This document shows, piece after piece, positions 35,784 through 44,157 of a stretch of 64,000 nt of DNA. The DNA is from Anaerolineales bacterium. Its GTDB lineage: Bacteria; Chloroflexota; Anaerolineae; Anaerolineales; Villigracilaceae. A program made the position numbers and the translations under genes. Location: positions 2,978,714-3,042,713 of the forward strand of contig CP129480.1 of NCBI GenBank assembly GCA_030583885.1, given 5' to 3'. The notes beneath the pieces are model-generated. The model had not been told where the DNA came from. It saw only the letters and a program-made list of their open reading frames with translations, and did no database searches. The first letter of the stretch is position 1; each line of letters opens with the position of its first letter.

Positions 35784-37511
35784 ATGACATTCGACCCGCC
35801 CAAGGAAAAACGCTGGATCATCCCGCCTCAGATCACGCCCGAAGCGGATGCCGAGCTGTCGAAATTTCCGCCCGTTTTGAGACAGATCCTCTTCAACCGC
35901 GGCTATGCCAACGAGGCCGATGCGCGCGCCTTTCTCAATGCAAAACCGAACATCAACACCGACCCGTTTCAAATGACGGGGATGCGTGAGGCGGTTGAGC
36001 GCATCCAGGCCGGCATCATGAACAGCGAACCCATCGCCATCTACGGCGATTACGATGTGGACGGGGTCACAGCCACCGCGCTGCTCGTGGAGACTCTGCA
36101 AAAACTGGATGCGGATGTGCGCGGTTACATCCCGAACCGTTTTGAGGAAGGTTATGGATTAAACAACAACGCGCTGGATGAGCTTAAAGCGGACGGCATC
36201 AAGCTGGTCATCACCGTGGACTGCGGCATCCGCTCGCCGAACGAGGCGCTTCATGCGCGCACCATCGGGATGGACCTCATCATCAGCGACCACCATCACC
36301 CTGACGCTGAAAACCTGCCGCCGGCCTTCGCTGTCATCAACCCCAAACAACATGGCGATGTGTACCCGGATAAGGATCTGGCCGGCGTGGGAATCGCGTA
36401 CAAAATTGCGGAGGCCTTGTTTTCTATCCGGGCATCAAAGGCCGAAGACGGATTGAACGATCAATTCCTTGACAATCTTCTTGATCTGGTCGCATTGGGA
36501 ACCGTCGCCGACCTTGCGCCGCTGGTTGGTGAAAACCGCGTGCTTGTGCGCAGAGGCCTTCGGCAGATGCGGCAGACCACGCGGCAGGGATTGTTCTCGC
36601 TGGCAGGGGTCTCGGATCTGGCACTCGCGAAAGTGAACGCCGGGCACATCGGCTTCCTGCTCGGTCCACGCTTGAATGCTGCGGGACGATTAAAGGAGGC
36701 GCTGGCGGCCTTTGAACTATTGACAACGACCGATGTCTTCAAAGCCGGTGAACTGGCACAGCAGTTGGATATGCAAAACCGCGAACGGCAGCGCATCACG
36801 CGCGAGACGCAGACGCGTGCCGAGGAAATTGCGATGGGCGAAGACCCGCATGCCTATCTGCTCTTTGCCGCGCATGGGGAATTCAATTCAGGCGTGGTCG
36901 GTCTCGCCGCTTCACGCTTGACAGAAAAATTCTATCGCCCCGCCATCGTCGCATCCAAAGGCGAGCAGGAGACGCGCGGCTCGTGCCGCTCCATTCCCGA
37001 ATTCCACATCACGGATGCCCTCGATCAGTGCGCGGACCTGCTCGTCCGCCACGGGGGACATGCCGCAGCGGCAGGCTTCACGGTGAAGAATGAGAATCTG
37101 TCAGGCCTGGTTGCCAGATTGAAAGCCATCGCCGCGGAAAAACTGTCCGGCGAAGATCTCAGGCCGACGGTCACCGCGGATGCGGAAGTATCCCTCACGG
37201 AAGTGCGTCCGGACCTGTATGAAAAATGTCTGCGCTATCTCGAGCCGACGGGGTATGGCAATCAGGAAGCCCGCTTTGTGGCGCGCAACGTGAAAATCAA
37301 AAACGCTCGCACCGTCGGCGCAGACGGGAAGCACTTAAAGTTATCACTCGAAGATGAAAACAGATTTACGCACGATGCGATCGGTTTTCGGTTGGGCGGG
37401 TGGAACAAAAACATGCCGCCGCGCGTGGATATCGTATTCACCTATGAAGTAAATGAATACAACGGACGCGCGGGCTATCAATTGAATTTGAAGGATTTGA
37501 AAGCGGCGTAA
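35784..37511 (+). CDS. recJ: single-stranded-DNA-specific exonuclease RecJ
   Basis: 5'-3' ssDNA exonuclease of recombination and mismatch repair. 575 residues. DHH motifs: YGDYDVDGVTATALL (motif I), VDCGI, SDHHHPD (motif III), and the DHHA1 motif RHGGHAAAAGF; the C-terminal OB domain ends the protein. ATG 35784 (MTFDPPKEKRW) is chosen over the open frame upstream because homology to RecJ begins there and the preceding 20 codons overlap promoter-like sequence. Confidence 0.95.
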   Translation: MTFDPPKEKRWIIPPQITPEADAELSKFPPVLRQILFNRGYANEADARAFLNAKPNINTDPFQMTGMREAVERIQAGIMNSEPIAIYGDYDVDGVTATALLVETLQKLDADVRGYIPNRFEEGYGLNNNALDELKADGIKLVITVDCGIRSPNEALHARTIGMDLIISDHHHPDAENLPPAFAVINPKQHGDVYPDKDLAGVGIAYKIAEALFSIRASKAEDGLNDQFLDNLLDLVALGTVADLAPLVGENRVLVRRGLRQMRQTTRQGLFSLAGVSDLALAKVNAGHIGFLLGPRLNAAGRLKEALAAFELLTTTDVFKAGELAQQLDMQNRERQRITRETQTRAEEIAMGEDPHAYLLFAAHGEFNSGVVGLAASRLTEKFYRPAIVASKGEQETRGSCRSIPEFHITDALDQCADLLVRHGGHAAAAGFTVKNENLSGLVARLKAIAAEKLSGEDLRPTVTADAEVSLTEVRPDLYEKCLRYLEPTGYGNQEARFVARNVKIKNARTVGADGKHLKLSLEDENRFTHDAIGFRLGGWNKNMPPRVDIVFTYEVNEYNGRAGYQLNLKDLKAA

Positions 37512-37513
37512 AT

Positions 37514-37858
37514 CTATCCCTTTTGCACAGGGAGTTTTGCGCGCCTCCACGCCAGCATGCCGCCCTGCATGTTGAAAACGCCAAAGCCCTCCCTTGCCAA
37601 AATCCTCGCTGCCGAACGGCTGCGGCTGCCCGTGGCACAAATGCAGACGATCTCGCGTCCCCTGGGAAGTTCCCCCATGCGCTTATATAACTCATTGAGC
37701 GGACAGAGTTTTGCACCGTGGATGTGTCCCTGACGGAACTCATCGGGCTGGCGCACATCCAATACCAGCGGATGTTTTCCGAATTTCAATTTTTCGCTCA
37801 GCTGTGTTGCCGTGATGTTCGGCACCGAAGGCCCAAACAATTTGGATAAGAAACCCAT
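37514..37858 (-). CDS. rhodanese-like domain protein
   Basis: 114 residues, a single rhodanese domain. LVLDVRQPDEFRQGHIHGAKLCPL (in part) and the active-site loop C-ATGSRS with Cys 74 are present, so sulfur transfer is plausible. A GGAGG precedes ATG. Convergent with recJ (2 bases apart) and downstream of the SDR gene. Confidence 0.92.
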   Translation of the reverse strand: MGFLSKLFGPSVPNITATQLSEKLKFGKHPLVLDVRQPDEFRQGHIHGAKLCPLNELYKRMGELPRGREIVCICATGSRSRSAARILAREGFGVFNMQGGMLAWRRAKLPVQKG

Positions 37859-37885
37859 TCTTATCAGCCCTCCAATTTTGATTTT

Positions 37886-38710
37886 TTATTTCACCTTCAA
37901 TTCATCTTCCCGTTCGGGAATGGTGAAACGGGTGATCGTCGTGTAATCCACAAAAGCGGGCATGAATTTATTCATGAAAGCAGTTACACTCCACAGCCAG
38001 GGAATGATCCACATGCGCCTCGGGCGGCGTACCAGTTTTACCACAGCCTCGCCGACCTGCTCCGCAGTCAATAGCATAAATTTGGGCGTGGAGGCATTGG
38101 TCTTGCGCTTGATGCCGGCGTGCCGGCTGAATTCGGTCACAACACCGCCCGGGTAGATGAGCGAAACGTCAATGCCCCAGGGTTTGACCTCACGGCGCAG
38201 GGCCTCGGAGAAACCATGCACGGCGTGTTTGGAGGCGGCATAGATCGTATAGGTGGGCGTGCCGACCAGGCCCGCCATCGAACACATGTTGATGATGCTG
38301 CCTGCGCGCTGTTTCATCATGAGCGGCAGCACCTGCCGCGTGGTCTGGATGACGCCCATCACGTTCACGTCAATCTGCGCCTGAATATCCTTCACGGGGT
38401 CAAGATTTTCCAGCCAGTCCAAGCGGCCAAAACCGGCATTATTGACCAGCACATCGATCCGTCCGAACTTTTCCAAGGTTTGTGCGACCAGCTTTTGGAT
38501 ATCATTCAGCCTAGAGAGATCGGCTTGCACAACAAAAGCATCCGCACCTGTACCCATCGCCTCGATCTCCTGCGCAAGCGACAGCAGCTTGTCCACACGG
38601 CGGGCGGCCAGCACCACCTTCGCACCCTGGCGTCCGAACTGGCGGGCGGTGGCTTCGCCGATCCCTGATGACGCGCCTGTAACGATGACCACCTTACCTT
38701 TAATGTCCAT
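37886..38710 (-). CDS. SDR family NAD(P)-dependent oxidoreductase
   Basis: 274 residues. Nucleotide-binding TGASSGIGEATA near the N-terminus, NNAGFG, the catalytic YAASKHA (Tyr/Lys) and a C-terminal hydrophobic patch. RHAG and the C-terminal WIIPWLWSVTAFMNKF suggest a membrane-associated classical SDR of the DltE/YqjQ type. Substrate unknown. AAGGAG precedes ATG. Confidence 0.9.
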   Translation of the reverse strand: MDIKGKVVIVTGASSGIGEATARQFGRQGAKVVLAARRVDKLLSLAQEIEAMGTGADAFVVQADLSRLNDIQKLVAQTLEKFGRIDVLVNNAGFGRLDWLENLDPVKDIQAQIDVNVMGVIQTTRQVLPLMMKQRAGSIINMCSMAGLVGTPTYTIYAASKHAVHGFSEALRREVKPWGIDVSLIYPGGVVTEFSRHAGIKRKTNASTPKFMLLTAEQVGEAVVKLVRRPRRMWIIPWLWSVTAFMNKFMPAFVDYTTITRFTIPEREDELKVK

Positions 38711-38730
38711 GTCATTCTCCTTTGATTTCG

Positions 38731-38759
38731 GTAGGGGCGCAGCGACGCTGCGCCCCTAC
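38731..38759. repeat. Palindromic repeat, GC-rich
   Basis: GTAGGGGCGCAGCG and its inverse flank a single A (14-bp arms). Located between the SDR and TolB-like genes; of the same kind as dispersed GC-rich palindromes in Anaerolineae genomes. No T-run. Confidence 0.6.
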
Positions 38760-38763
38760 GTCA

Positions 38764-39774
38764 TTATGGTCCCCAGCGGGGCTGGTAATCACAATAATCG
38801 TTGTCCGTGATGCGGCGCACGTCCGTGCCGTCCACGCGCATGACGTAGATCTCGCAGCCGTGGTCATCACCGTATTTATCAAAGTAGGAGGTGAACGCCA
38901 CCCACTGACCATCGGGCGAGATGGACGGTCCCTGCGAATTGCCGCCTGTTGGCGACAGCATGCGCGCGTTCGAACCGTCCGCATTCATGATGTAGACATC
39001 CCGATTCCATGGTTGACCGGAATACGTGACTATGAACTGTGCATCCGGCGACCAGTCGCTTCTTCCCCGTATCGCGGGCAGGCTGCTGATCTTTTGCAGG
39101 TCACTGCCATTGGGCCTGATCCTGTATAACTGTACTCCGCCCTGGGCATCGGATGCAAACAAAATATAATTTCCATGCGGTGACCAGGTTGGGTCCCAGC
39201 CTGAGGCGTTCGGGATCCTGCGCTGGTTGCTTCCATCGCGATCCATCAACCAGAGTTCATTTGAGGTCGGCGTGGATAGTTTGAAAACAATGGATTTGCC
39301 GTCGGGGGAAATTTCAGGGCCGTTGACGTTGCCAAGCCTGTCGGTCAATTGAGTGAGACTGCCTGTGACAATGTCCATTTCGTAAATCTCGTAGATATTT
39401 GGTTCGCGGAAGGCGGCATAGATGACACTCTTTCCATCGGGAGCGACAGATGGATAGTAATGCTGCCGGGTGTTATCGGTGGTCAGACGGCGGAAGCCGG
39501 TCCCATCCGCGTTGATGATGCAAATCTGATTATAGGCGGTGACTTTGAACACCTGACAGGTAAAAGCGATCCTGCCGAACGGTTCACCATCTGCGGAAAC
39601 CGGGATGGCCGCTTGAGGGGGAGAGTCGACTGGCAGCGGGGTGGATGCCGCAAGCGTGGCGAGCAGGTCTTCGGGCGGAGTGGATCCGCCGGCCGGCAGG
39701 TTACAGGCAGCCAGGAAGACCATGACTGTCCACCCAGTCAGAACGGGTCCAATTTTCCTCTTAAAAAGATTCAA
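38764..39774 (-). CDS. TolB/WD40-like beta-propeller lipoprotein
   Basis: 336 residues from TTG 39774 (GAGGAG seven bases upstream, start inside the end of the HypA-like gene). Lipobox LAAC, then at least six PD40-type blades with the pattern SPDGKSIVF..LWLMDRDGSN, YPSVAPDGKSVIYA, DWSPDAQFIVTYSG, ISPDGQWVAFTS. Probably a surface or periplasmic binding propeller; no enzymatic residues recognised. Confidence 0.88.
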   Translation of the reverse strand: MNLFKRKIGPVLTGWTVMVFLAACNLPAGGSTPPEDLLATLAASTPLPVDSPPQAAIPVSADGEPFGRIAFTCQVFKVTAYNQICIINADGTGFRRLTTDNTRQHYYPSVAPDGKSVIYAAFREPNIYEIYEMDIVTGSLTQLTDRLGNVNGPEISPDGKSIVFKLSTPTSNELWLMDRDGSNQRRIPNASGWDPTWSPHGNYILFASDAQGGVQLYRIRPNGSDLQKISSLPAIRGRSDWSPDAQFIVTYSGQPWNRDVYIMNADGSNARMLSPTGGNSQGPSISPDGQWVAFTSYFDKYGDDHGCEIYVMRVDGTDVRRITDNDYCDYQPRWGP

Positions 39775-40078
39775 GGTAAAACTCCTCGCCAGCCAGAATC
39801 TTCGCGCCCACGCTATTACATTGCGGACAGACCGTTTCCTTTCTTTGGGGATGATATTTCAGAAAGCACGCCATGCACTGCAGCTCGGCGGGAATCATGC
39901 GGATATTTAATGTAGTTTGCGCGAGCGATGTTTGCGCCACAAGTTCTTCCCACTGTTCACGTAGCTGTTCTTCGTTAAGGTCATTCAATTCGCCGACTGC
40001 TAATTGAACTGAGTCCGCAGGCAACGGTTCCCGAAGCAGAAGGCTGACAATGGAAGATAATCGCGGGTTGCTATCCAT
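39761..40078 (-). CDS. HypA/HybF-like zinc protein lacking the MHE nickel motif
   Basis: 105 residues. The C-terminal half has the HypA zinc ribbon, Cys 68/71 (CMAC) and Cys 84/87 (CPQC), and the middle LAVGELNDLNEEQLREQWEELV matches the HypA helix region. The N-terminus begins MDSNPRLSSIVSLLL and has no Met-His-Glu, the nickel ligand set of true HypA. No hydrogenase genes are nearby. It may be a diverged zinc-ribbon protein with another role. An in-frame extension upstream lacks a start codon. Confidence 0.7.
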   Translation of the reverse strand: MDSNPRLSSIVSLLLREPLPADSVQLAVGELNDLNEEQLREQWEELVAQTSLAQTTLNIRMIPAELQCMACFLKYHPQRKETVCPQCNSVGAKILAGEEFYLESF

Positions 40079-40089
40079 AACAGTAAAAC

Positions 40090-40108
40090 GCCTCAGGCTG
40101 GTCTATAA
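40090..40108. repeat. Copy of the rnpB 3' end
   Basis: 19 bases (GCCTCAGGCTGGTCTATAA) identical to 40171-40189, the end of the RNase P RNA gene, 81 bases away in direct orientation. Confidence 0.7.
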
Positions 40109-40171
40109 ACGCACACCGCCCCTCAATGGGGTTCTGTCCAGTCCGTATAATCTGTCCAATCCTTAAAAATG

Positions 40172-40613
40172 CCTCAGGCTGGTCTATAAGCCGCATTCTG
40201 TCCGGCGGATCGCTCCGCTTGTGCAGTCATCTCTCTGGGCGGTGCGTCGCCGCGCCGCTCGATGCAGCCTACCCGGGACTGGCCCTTCCCACAAGAGGGA
40301 AAGGCACGTGCGAAGACGAGCTGTCTCCCATCGTCCACAGACGATTTCGTCCCTGCTTGGCCTTGCTCCCGGCGGGGGTTACCTGGCCACGCGCATTACT
40401 GCGCGCGCCGGTGGTCTCTTACACCACCTTTTCACCATCACTCTCACCCCGCAGGGTGGAGAGCTGTCTTTTTTCTGTGGCCCTTTTATCCGGCAGGTTC
40501 ACGCCTCTCGGCGGTTTCCCCGCCCCGGGTGCTATCCGACGCCGTGCTCTTTGGAGTGCGGACTTTCCTCGATCCCGTCAACGCAGGACCGCGACTGCCC
40601 GACCAGCCTGAGG
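40172..40613 (-). ncRNA. rnpB: RNase P RNA, bacterial class A
   Basis: Catalytic RNA that matures tRNA 5' ends. On the minus strand the 5' region carries the conserved GAGGAAAGTCCGCACTCC, the middle has GGTGAAAAGGTGGTGTAAGAG (given in part) and GGTAACCCC, and the 3' end has ACAGAATGCGGCTTATAGAC. CAGGCTGGTC at the 5' end pairs with GACCAGCCTG at the 3' end as helix P1. Length about 442 bases. TTTTTAA follows the 3' end. Confidence 0.95.
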
Positions 40614-40620
40614 TAAATGT

Positions 40621-40649
40621 ATGATACACGCTGGCGAGGGGAGAGTCAA
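40621..40649 (-). promoter_or_regulatory. sigma70-type promoter of rnpB
   Basis: TTGACT (40649-40644), 17 bases, TATCAT (40626-40621) on the minus strand; expected start at about 40613-40614, matching the RNA's 5' end. Confidence 0.8.
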
Positions 40650-40660
40650 CGCTTGAGAGG

Positions 40661-40688
40661 TGGACATTTCGAGAAAAGACATTAAAAT
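40661..40688 (+). promoter_or_regulatory. Putative promoter of coaE
   Basis: TGGACA (40661-40666), 16 bases, TAAAAT (40683-40688), about 40 bases upstream of the TTG start. Confidence 0.5.
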
Positions 40689-40730
40689 AGAGGAGCAGCT
40701 TACATTCAGGTACCATTAAAGAGGATCCAT

Positions 40731-41873
40731 TTGAGCAACTGGCCCGGGAAGTTTGTAATTGGTCTGACTGGCAACATCGCAACCGGAAAGAGCGTGGTGC
40801 GCCGCATGCTGGAGCATTTGGGCGCATATACCATTGACGCGGACGCACTCACACACCGAACCTATGCCAGGGGCGCGCCGGGCTATCAACAGGTGATTGA
40901 CCGCTTTGGCAAATGGCTGGTCAACAAGGACGGCGAGATCGACCGCAGTAAACTTGGCAATCTCGTCTTCAATGACGCCGAAGCGCTGAAACAACTGGAA
41001 GCCATTGTCCACCCGCTGGTGCGTCAGGCGACGGAAATCCTCGCAAAACGTGCATCCCAACCGGTGATCGTGGTCGAAGCGATAAAACTGCTCGAGGGTG
41101 AACTGCGAATGGTGTGCGATTCCATCTGGGTGACAAATGCCCCGGAAGATGTCCAGCTGGAAAGGCTGATCCGCAAGCGCGGGATGAAGCGCGAACAGGC
41201 GCTGGAACGAATCCGCATCCAGTCGGCACAAAGCGCGAAAGTGGCGGTGGCAAATATCGTCATCACCAACACCGGCTCCTATGATGACCTGTGGAAACAG
41301 GTCAACGAAGCCTGGAAAGAGGTTGTCCCTGCCACAAGCGGTGTGGAGCCCGCGGCTGCCAGGAAACCGCTGCCCCCCAGCGGCGAATTCATGGTCCAGC
41401 GCGGAAAGCCCAAAAATTCGGCAGCCATCGCTGAATTGATCACACGCCTGAGCAAAGGCAAACGCAAGGTCACCGCAGACGATGTGATGGAGGATTTCGG
41501 CGACAAGGCGTACATGATTCTTCAACAGGACCAAAAACTCGTCGGCCTGGCGGGCTGGCAGGTGGAAAACCTGGTAACGCGCACAACCGACATCTTCCTC
41601 GATGAAAACCTTGATGTTCAAAAAGCGCTTCAGACCCTGATCAAGGAAGTGGAAAGCGCCTCGAGCGAACTGCAAAGCGAAGCATCCCTTATCTTTGCCA
41701 TGCACGATCTTTCCATGCAACAGGATCTCTGGAAGGGACTTGGCTACGAAAAACGCACAGCCGAGACCCTCGGTGTGCAAGCCTGGCAGGATGCCGCAAG
41801 CGAATCCACAACCGCGGGAAGTTCGCTCTTCTTCAAACAATTGCGCAGGGACCGCGTCCTGCGCCCCATCTAG
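40731..41873 (+). CDS. coaE: dephospho-CoA kinase with a C-terminal GNAT-like domain
   Basis: Last step of coenzyme A synthesis (ATP + dephospho-CoA). Residues 1-200 are a complete CoaE: P-loop GLTGNIATGKS (11-21), DADALTHRTY, and IVVEAIKLLE. After a Pro-rich linker (about 205-235), residues 240-380 (AYMILQQDQKLVGLAGWQVENL, LWKGLGYEKR) resemble an N-acetyltransferase fold without an obvious acetyl-CoA loop. TTG is used as start with AGAGGA six bases upstream. This extra domain nearly doubles the usual length. Confidence 0.92.
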   Translation: MSNWPGKFVIGLTGNIATGKSVVRRMLEHLGAYTIDADALTHRTYARGAPGYQQVIDRFGKWLVNKDGEIDRSKLGNLVFNDAEALKQLEAIVHPLVRQATEILAKRASQPVIVVEAIKLLEGELRMVCDSIWVTNAPEDVQLERLIRKRGMKREQALERIRIQSAQSAKVAVANIVITNTGSYDDLWKQVNEAWKEVVPATSGVEPAAARKPLPPSGEFMVQRGKPKNSAAIAELITRLSKGKRKVTADDVMEDFGDKAYMILQQDQKLVGLAGWQVENLVTRTTDIFLDENLDVQKALQTLIKEVESASSELQSEASLIFAMHDLSMQQDLWKGLGYEKRTAETLGVQAWQDAASESTTAGSSLFFKQLRRDRVLRPI

Positions 41874-41999
41874 AGGTTGGCAGCCGGTGATTGCAACCTG
41901 TTACAAAAAATGCCGCACCTCCTGCTGGTAATGTATGCGGCACGCCATGGTATTCATCCATCCTGGATTGCCGCACCCTGACTCTCACCACCCTATACC
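41874..41999. other. Intergenic, weak hairpin only
   Basis: TGCCGCA (41911-41917) and TGCGGCA (41936-41942) could form a 7-bp stem with a large loop; there is no T-run. Nothing else recognised. Confidence 0.3.
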
Positions 42000-42872
42000 G
42001 TGACCGAATTCCTGAACAACCTCTTCTTCATTTTTCAACGAATCAGCTGGCTGAGCATCTTTGACATCCTGCTCGTCACGCTGATCTTCTTTGCATTGCT
42101 TTACACCCTTCGCGACACACAGGCAATGGCCTTGCTGCGCGGAATGATCCTGCTGGTCGTGGCGCTCATCCTGCTCACCAGCCTCGTGGAACTGCCCGCT
42201 TTTTCGTGGTTCGCACAAAGCTCACTGCCGGCCCTGTTACTGGCCCTGCCGGTGATATTTGCCCCGGAGATTCGGCGGACCCTGGAACGCATCGGTCGCG
42301 CCGGGACCGTCTGGCCTGTTTCCGTTCAATCAGCGGATGCCAGCCTCGAGCAGACCATCCATGCCGTGGTTAGTGCAACGGCAAGGTTATCCGCCCGCCA
42401 GCACGGTGCGTTGATCATCATGCAGAGACTGGACAACCTCGATGAGTTCGCACAGAGCGGCGTTCAAATCGAAGCAAAAGTGACACCCGAACTGCTGTTG
42501 CAAATCTTCTATCCGAACACGCCCCTGCACGACGGCGGCGTAATTATCTACAACTCCAAGGTCATTGCTGCGGCTTGCGTGCTTCCGCTTTCTGCCAGTG
42601 GAATTCTGAACCGCACCCCGGAGCGTCAAATGGGACTTCGCCACCGTGCCGCGCTGGGCACCTCCGAAGCCAGCGACGCCATTGCCATCGTCGTTTCAGA
42701 AGAGACGGGCGCGATCTCCATTGCGCATGCCGGCAGAATGCTGCGCCGGCTGGACCCTGAACGCCTGGAAAATATTTTGATCGCATTCTTCCGTCCAAAC
42801 GGCCGGGAATATAAACCGAACCTGCTTGAAAGACTTTTACCGGGTTTGTTTCATCGAAGAGAAGATAAATAA
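42000..42872 (+). CDS. cdaA: diadenylate cyclase CdaA
   Basis: Membrane-bound enzyme making c-di-AMP from two ATP. 290 residues from GTG. Three N-terminal membrane helices (LSIFDILLVTLIFFALLYTL and following) precede the DAC domain with the catalytic HDGGVII and GLRHRAALG motifs, both intact. The next gene, for the CdaR-like regulator, begins at the stop (TAATG). Typical cdaA-cdaR pair; here der follows. Confidence 0.95.
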   Translation: MTEFLNNLFFIFQRISWLSIFDILLVTLIFFALLYTLRDTQAMALLRGMILLVVALILLTSLVELPAFSWFAQSSLPALLLALPVIFAPEIRRTLERIGRAGTVWPVSVQSADASLEQTIHAVVSATARLSARQHGALIIMQRLDNLDEFAQSGVQIEAKVTPELLLQIFYPNTPLHDGGVIIYNSKVIAAACVLPLSASGILNRTPERQMGLRHRAALGTSEASDAIAIVVSEETGAISIAHAGRMLRRLDPERLENILIAFFRPNGREYKPNLLERLLPGLFHRREDK

Positions 42873-44119
42873 TGTTTCGCTGGATCTCAAAAAATTACCG
42901 TACCTTCCTGTGGGCATTCGCACTTGCCATGGCCGTTTGGATTTCCGCCGTCACCTCCGCAGACCCGGATGAGACACGCCTGCTTCCATCACCCGTCCCC
43001 GTACAGGTGATCGGGCAGTCCCCCAATCTCGTGCTGAACAGCAGCGTCCCAAAGGAAGTGGAGGTGACCCTGCGTGCACCACGCTCTGTTTGGAACATGA
43101 TCGAGGCGGATCCTCAACTTGTGCGGGCCATCCTGGACCTCTCAGGCATGAGTTCAGGGGAACACTCCGTTGAATTGCAGATACAAATTGATGTGCGTCC
43201 GGTACAAATCATTTCTGTTGCACCCCGCACAGTCACCTTTCTGTTGGAGCCGCTCACAACGAAAACCCTGAGCGTGGACTTGAGCGTCGCCGGAGAGCCC
43301 GCCATCGGTTATCAGGCGGGAGATGCAAGCATGGAGCCAATGGAAGTTGTGGTGGCAGGCGCACAGTCCCAGGTCCAGCAAGTGATGCGTGCGCGCATAT
43401 CCGTGGACTTAAACGGCATCCGCGAAAATTACGAACAGACCCTGACGGTGGAAATCCTTGACGACAAGGGTCAAAAGGTGAACAGGGTCACGGTGTCTCC
43501 TGAATCGATCCATGTCACTCTGCCGGTCATCCAACAGGGCGGCTACCGTGATGTGGCCGTGAAGGTGACGATCATTGGACGTGTGGCAAGCGGGTATCGC
43601 CTGACGGACCTTTCCGTGTTCCCGCCGGTGGTGACGATCTTTTCGACAGACCCGCAGCTTGTGAGCAGGCTGCCCGGCGTTGTGGAAACACAACCGCTTG
43701 ACCTGCAAAATGCACAGGATGACATCAACACACGCCTTACGATCAATCTGCCGGAGGGCATCTCCGTGATCGGCGAACAGACGGTGCTGGTGCAGGCCGG
43801 CGTCTCGCCGATTGAAAGTAGTGTTACACTCGCAGGGGAAAGAGTGGAAATCATTGGACTTGAAAATGGGTTGACCGCGCAAATCTCCCCAACCAGTGTT
43901 GACGTGATCCTCTCCGGACCTTTATCCCTGCTGGATACCCTGACGCGCCAGGGCGTGCGCGCAACCGTGGATTTAACCGGGCTTGCCGCCGGCACGTATC
44001 AAATTGCGCCCAAAGTGGAGATTTTGATCGCGAACATCGTCGTTGAATCGATCCTGCCGAATACCATCGAGGTGGTTATCGCTCCCATCAGCACACCGTC
44101 ACCCACGCCGAGACCGTAA
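42872..44119 (+). CDS. cdaR: YbbR-domain protein, CdaA regulator
   Basis: 415 residues. One N-terminal membrane helix (TFLWAFALAMAVWISAVTSA) and then about four YbbR repeats, each an extracytoplasmic beta domain (VPVQVIGQSPNLVLN, VDLSVAGEPAIGYQ, VAVKVTIIGRVASGYR, SVTLAGERVEIIGL). A Pro-Thr-rich end (PSPTPRP) follows. It is known to bind and modulate CdaA from outside the membrane. Translationally coupled to cdaA. Confidence 0.92.
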   Translation: MFRWISKNYRTFLWAFALAMAVWISAVTSADPDETRLLPSPVPVQVIGQSPNLVLNSSVPKEVEVTLRAPRSVWNMIEADPQLVRAILDLSGMSSGEHSVELQIQIDVRPVQIISVAPRTVTFLLEPLTTKTLSVDLSVAGEPAIGYQAGDASMEPMEVVVAGAQSQVQQVMRARISVDLNGIRENYEQTLTVEILDDKGQKVNRVTVSPESIHVTLPVIQQGGYRDVAVKVTIIGRVASGYRLTDLSVFPPVVTIFSTDPQLVSRLPGVVETQPLDLQNAQDDINTRLTINLPEGISVIGEQTVLVQAGVSPIESSVTLAGERVEIIGLENGLTAQISPTSVDVILSGPLSLLDTLTRQGVRATVDLTGLAAGTYQIAPKVEILIANIVVESILPNTIEVVIAPISTPSPTPRP

Positions 44120-44157
44120 CAAAAATCACGCTCATTAAGTTGGAAAAATAAAATTAC

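Noticed and set aside
38731..38759. Palindrome as terminator of the TolB-like gene
   Set aside because: No T-run on either strand; better seen as a dispersed palindromic repeat.
40126..40624. Several open frames over 120 codons on both strands
   Set aside because: They cover the RNase P RNA gene and have no protein similarity.
40716..41840. 374-codon open frame opposite coaE
   Set aside because: Antisense shadow; coaE motifs are complete on the plus strand.
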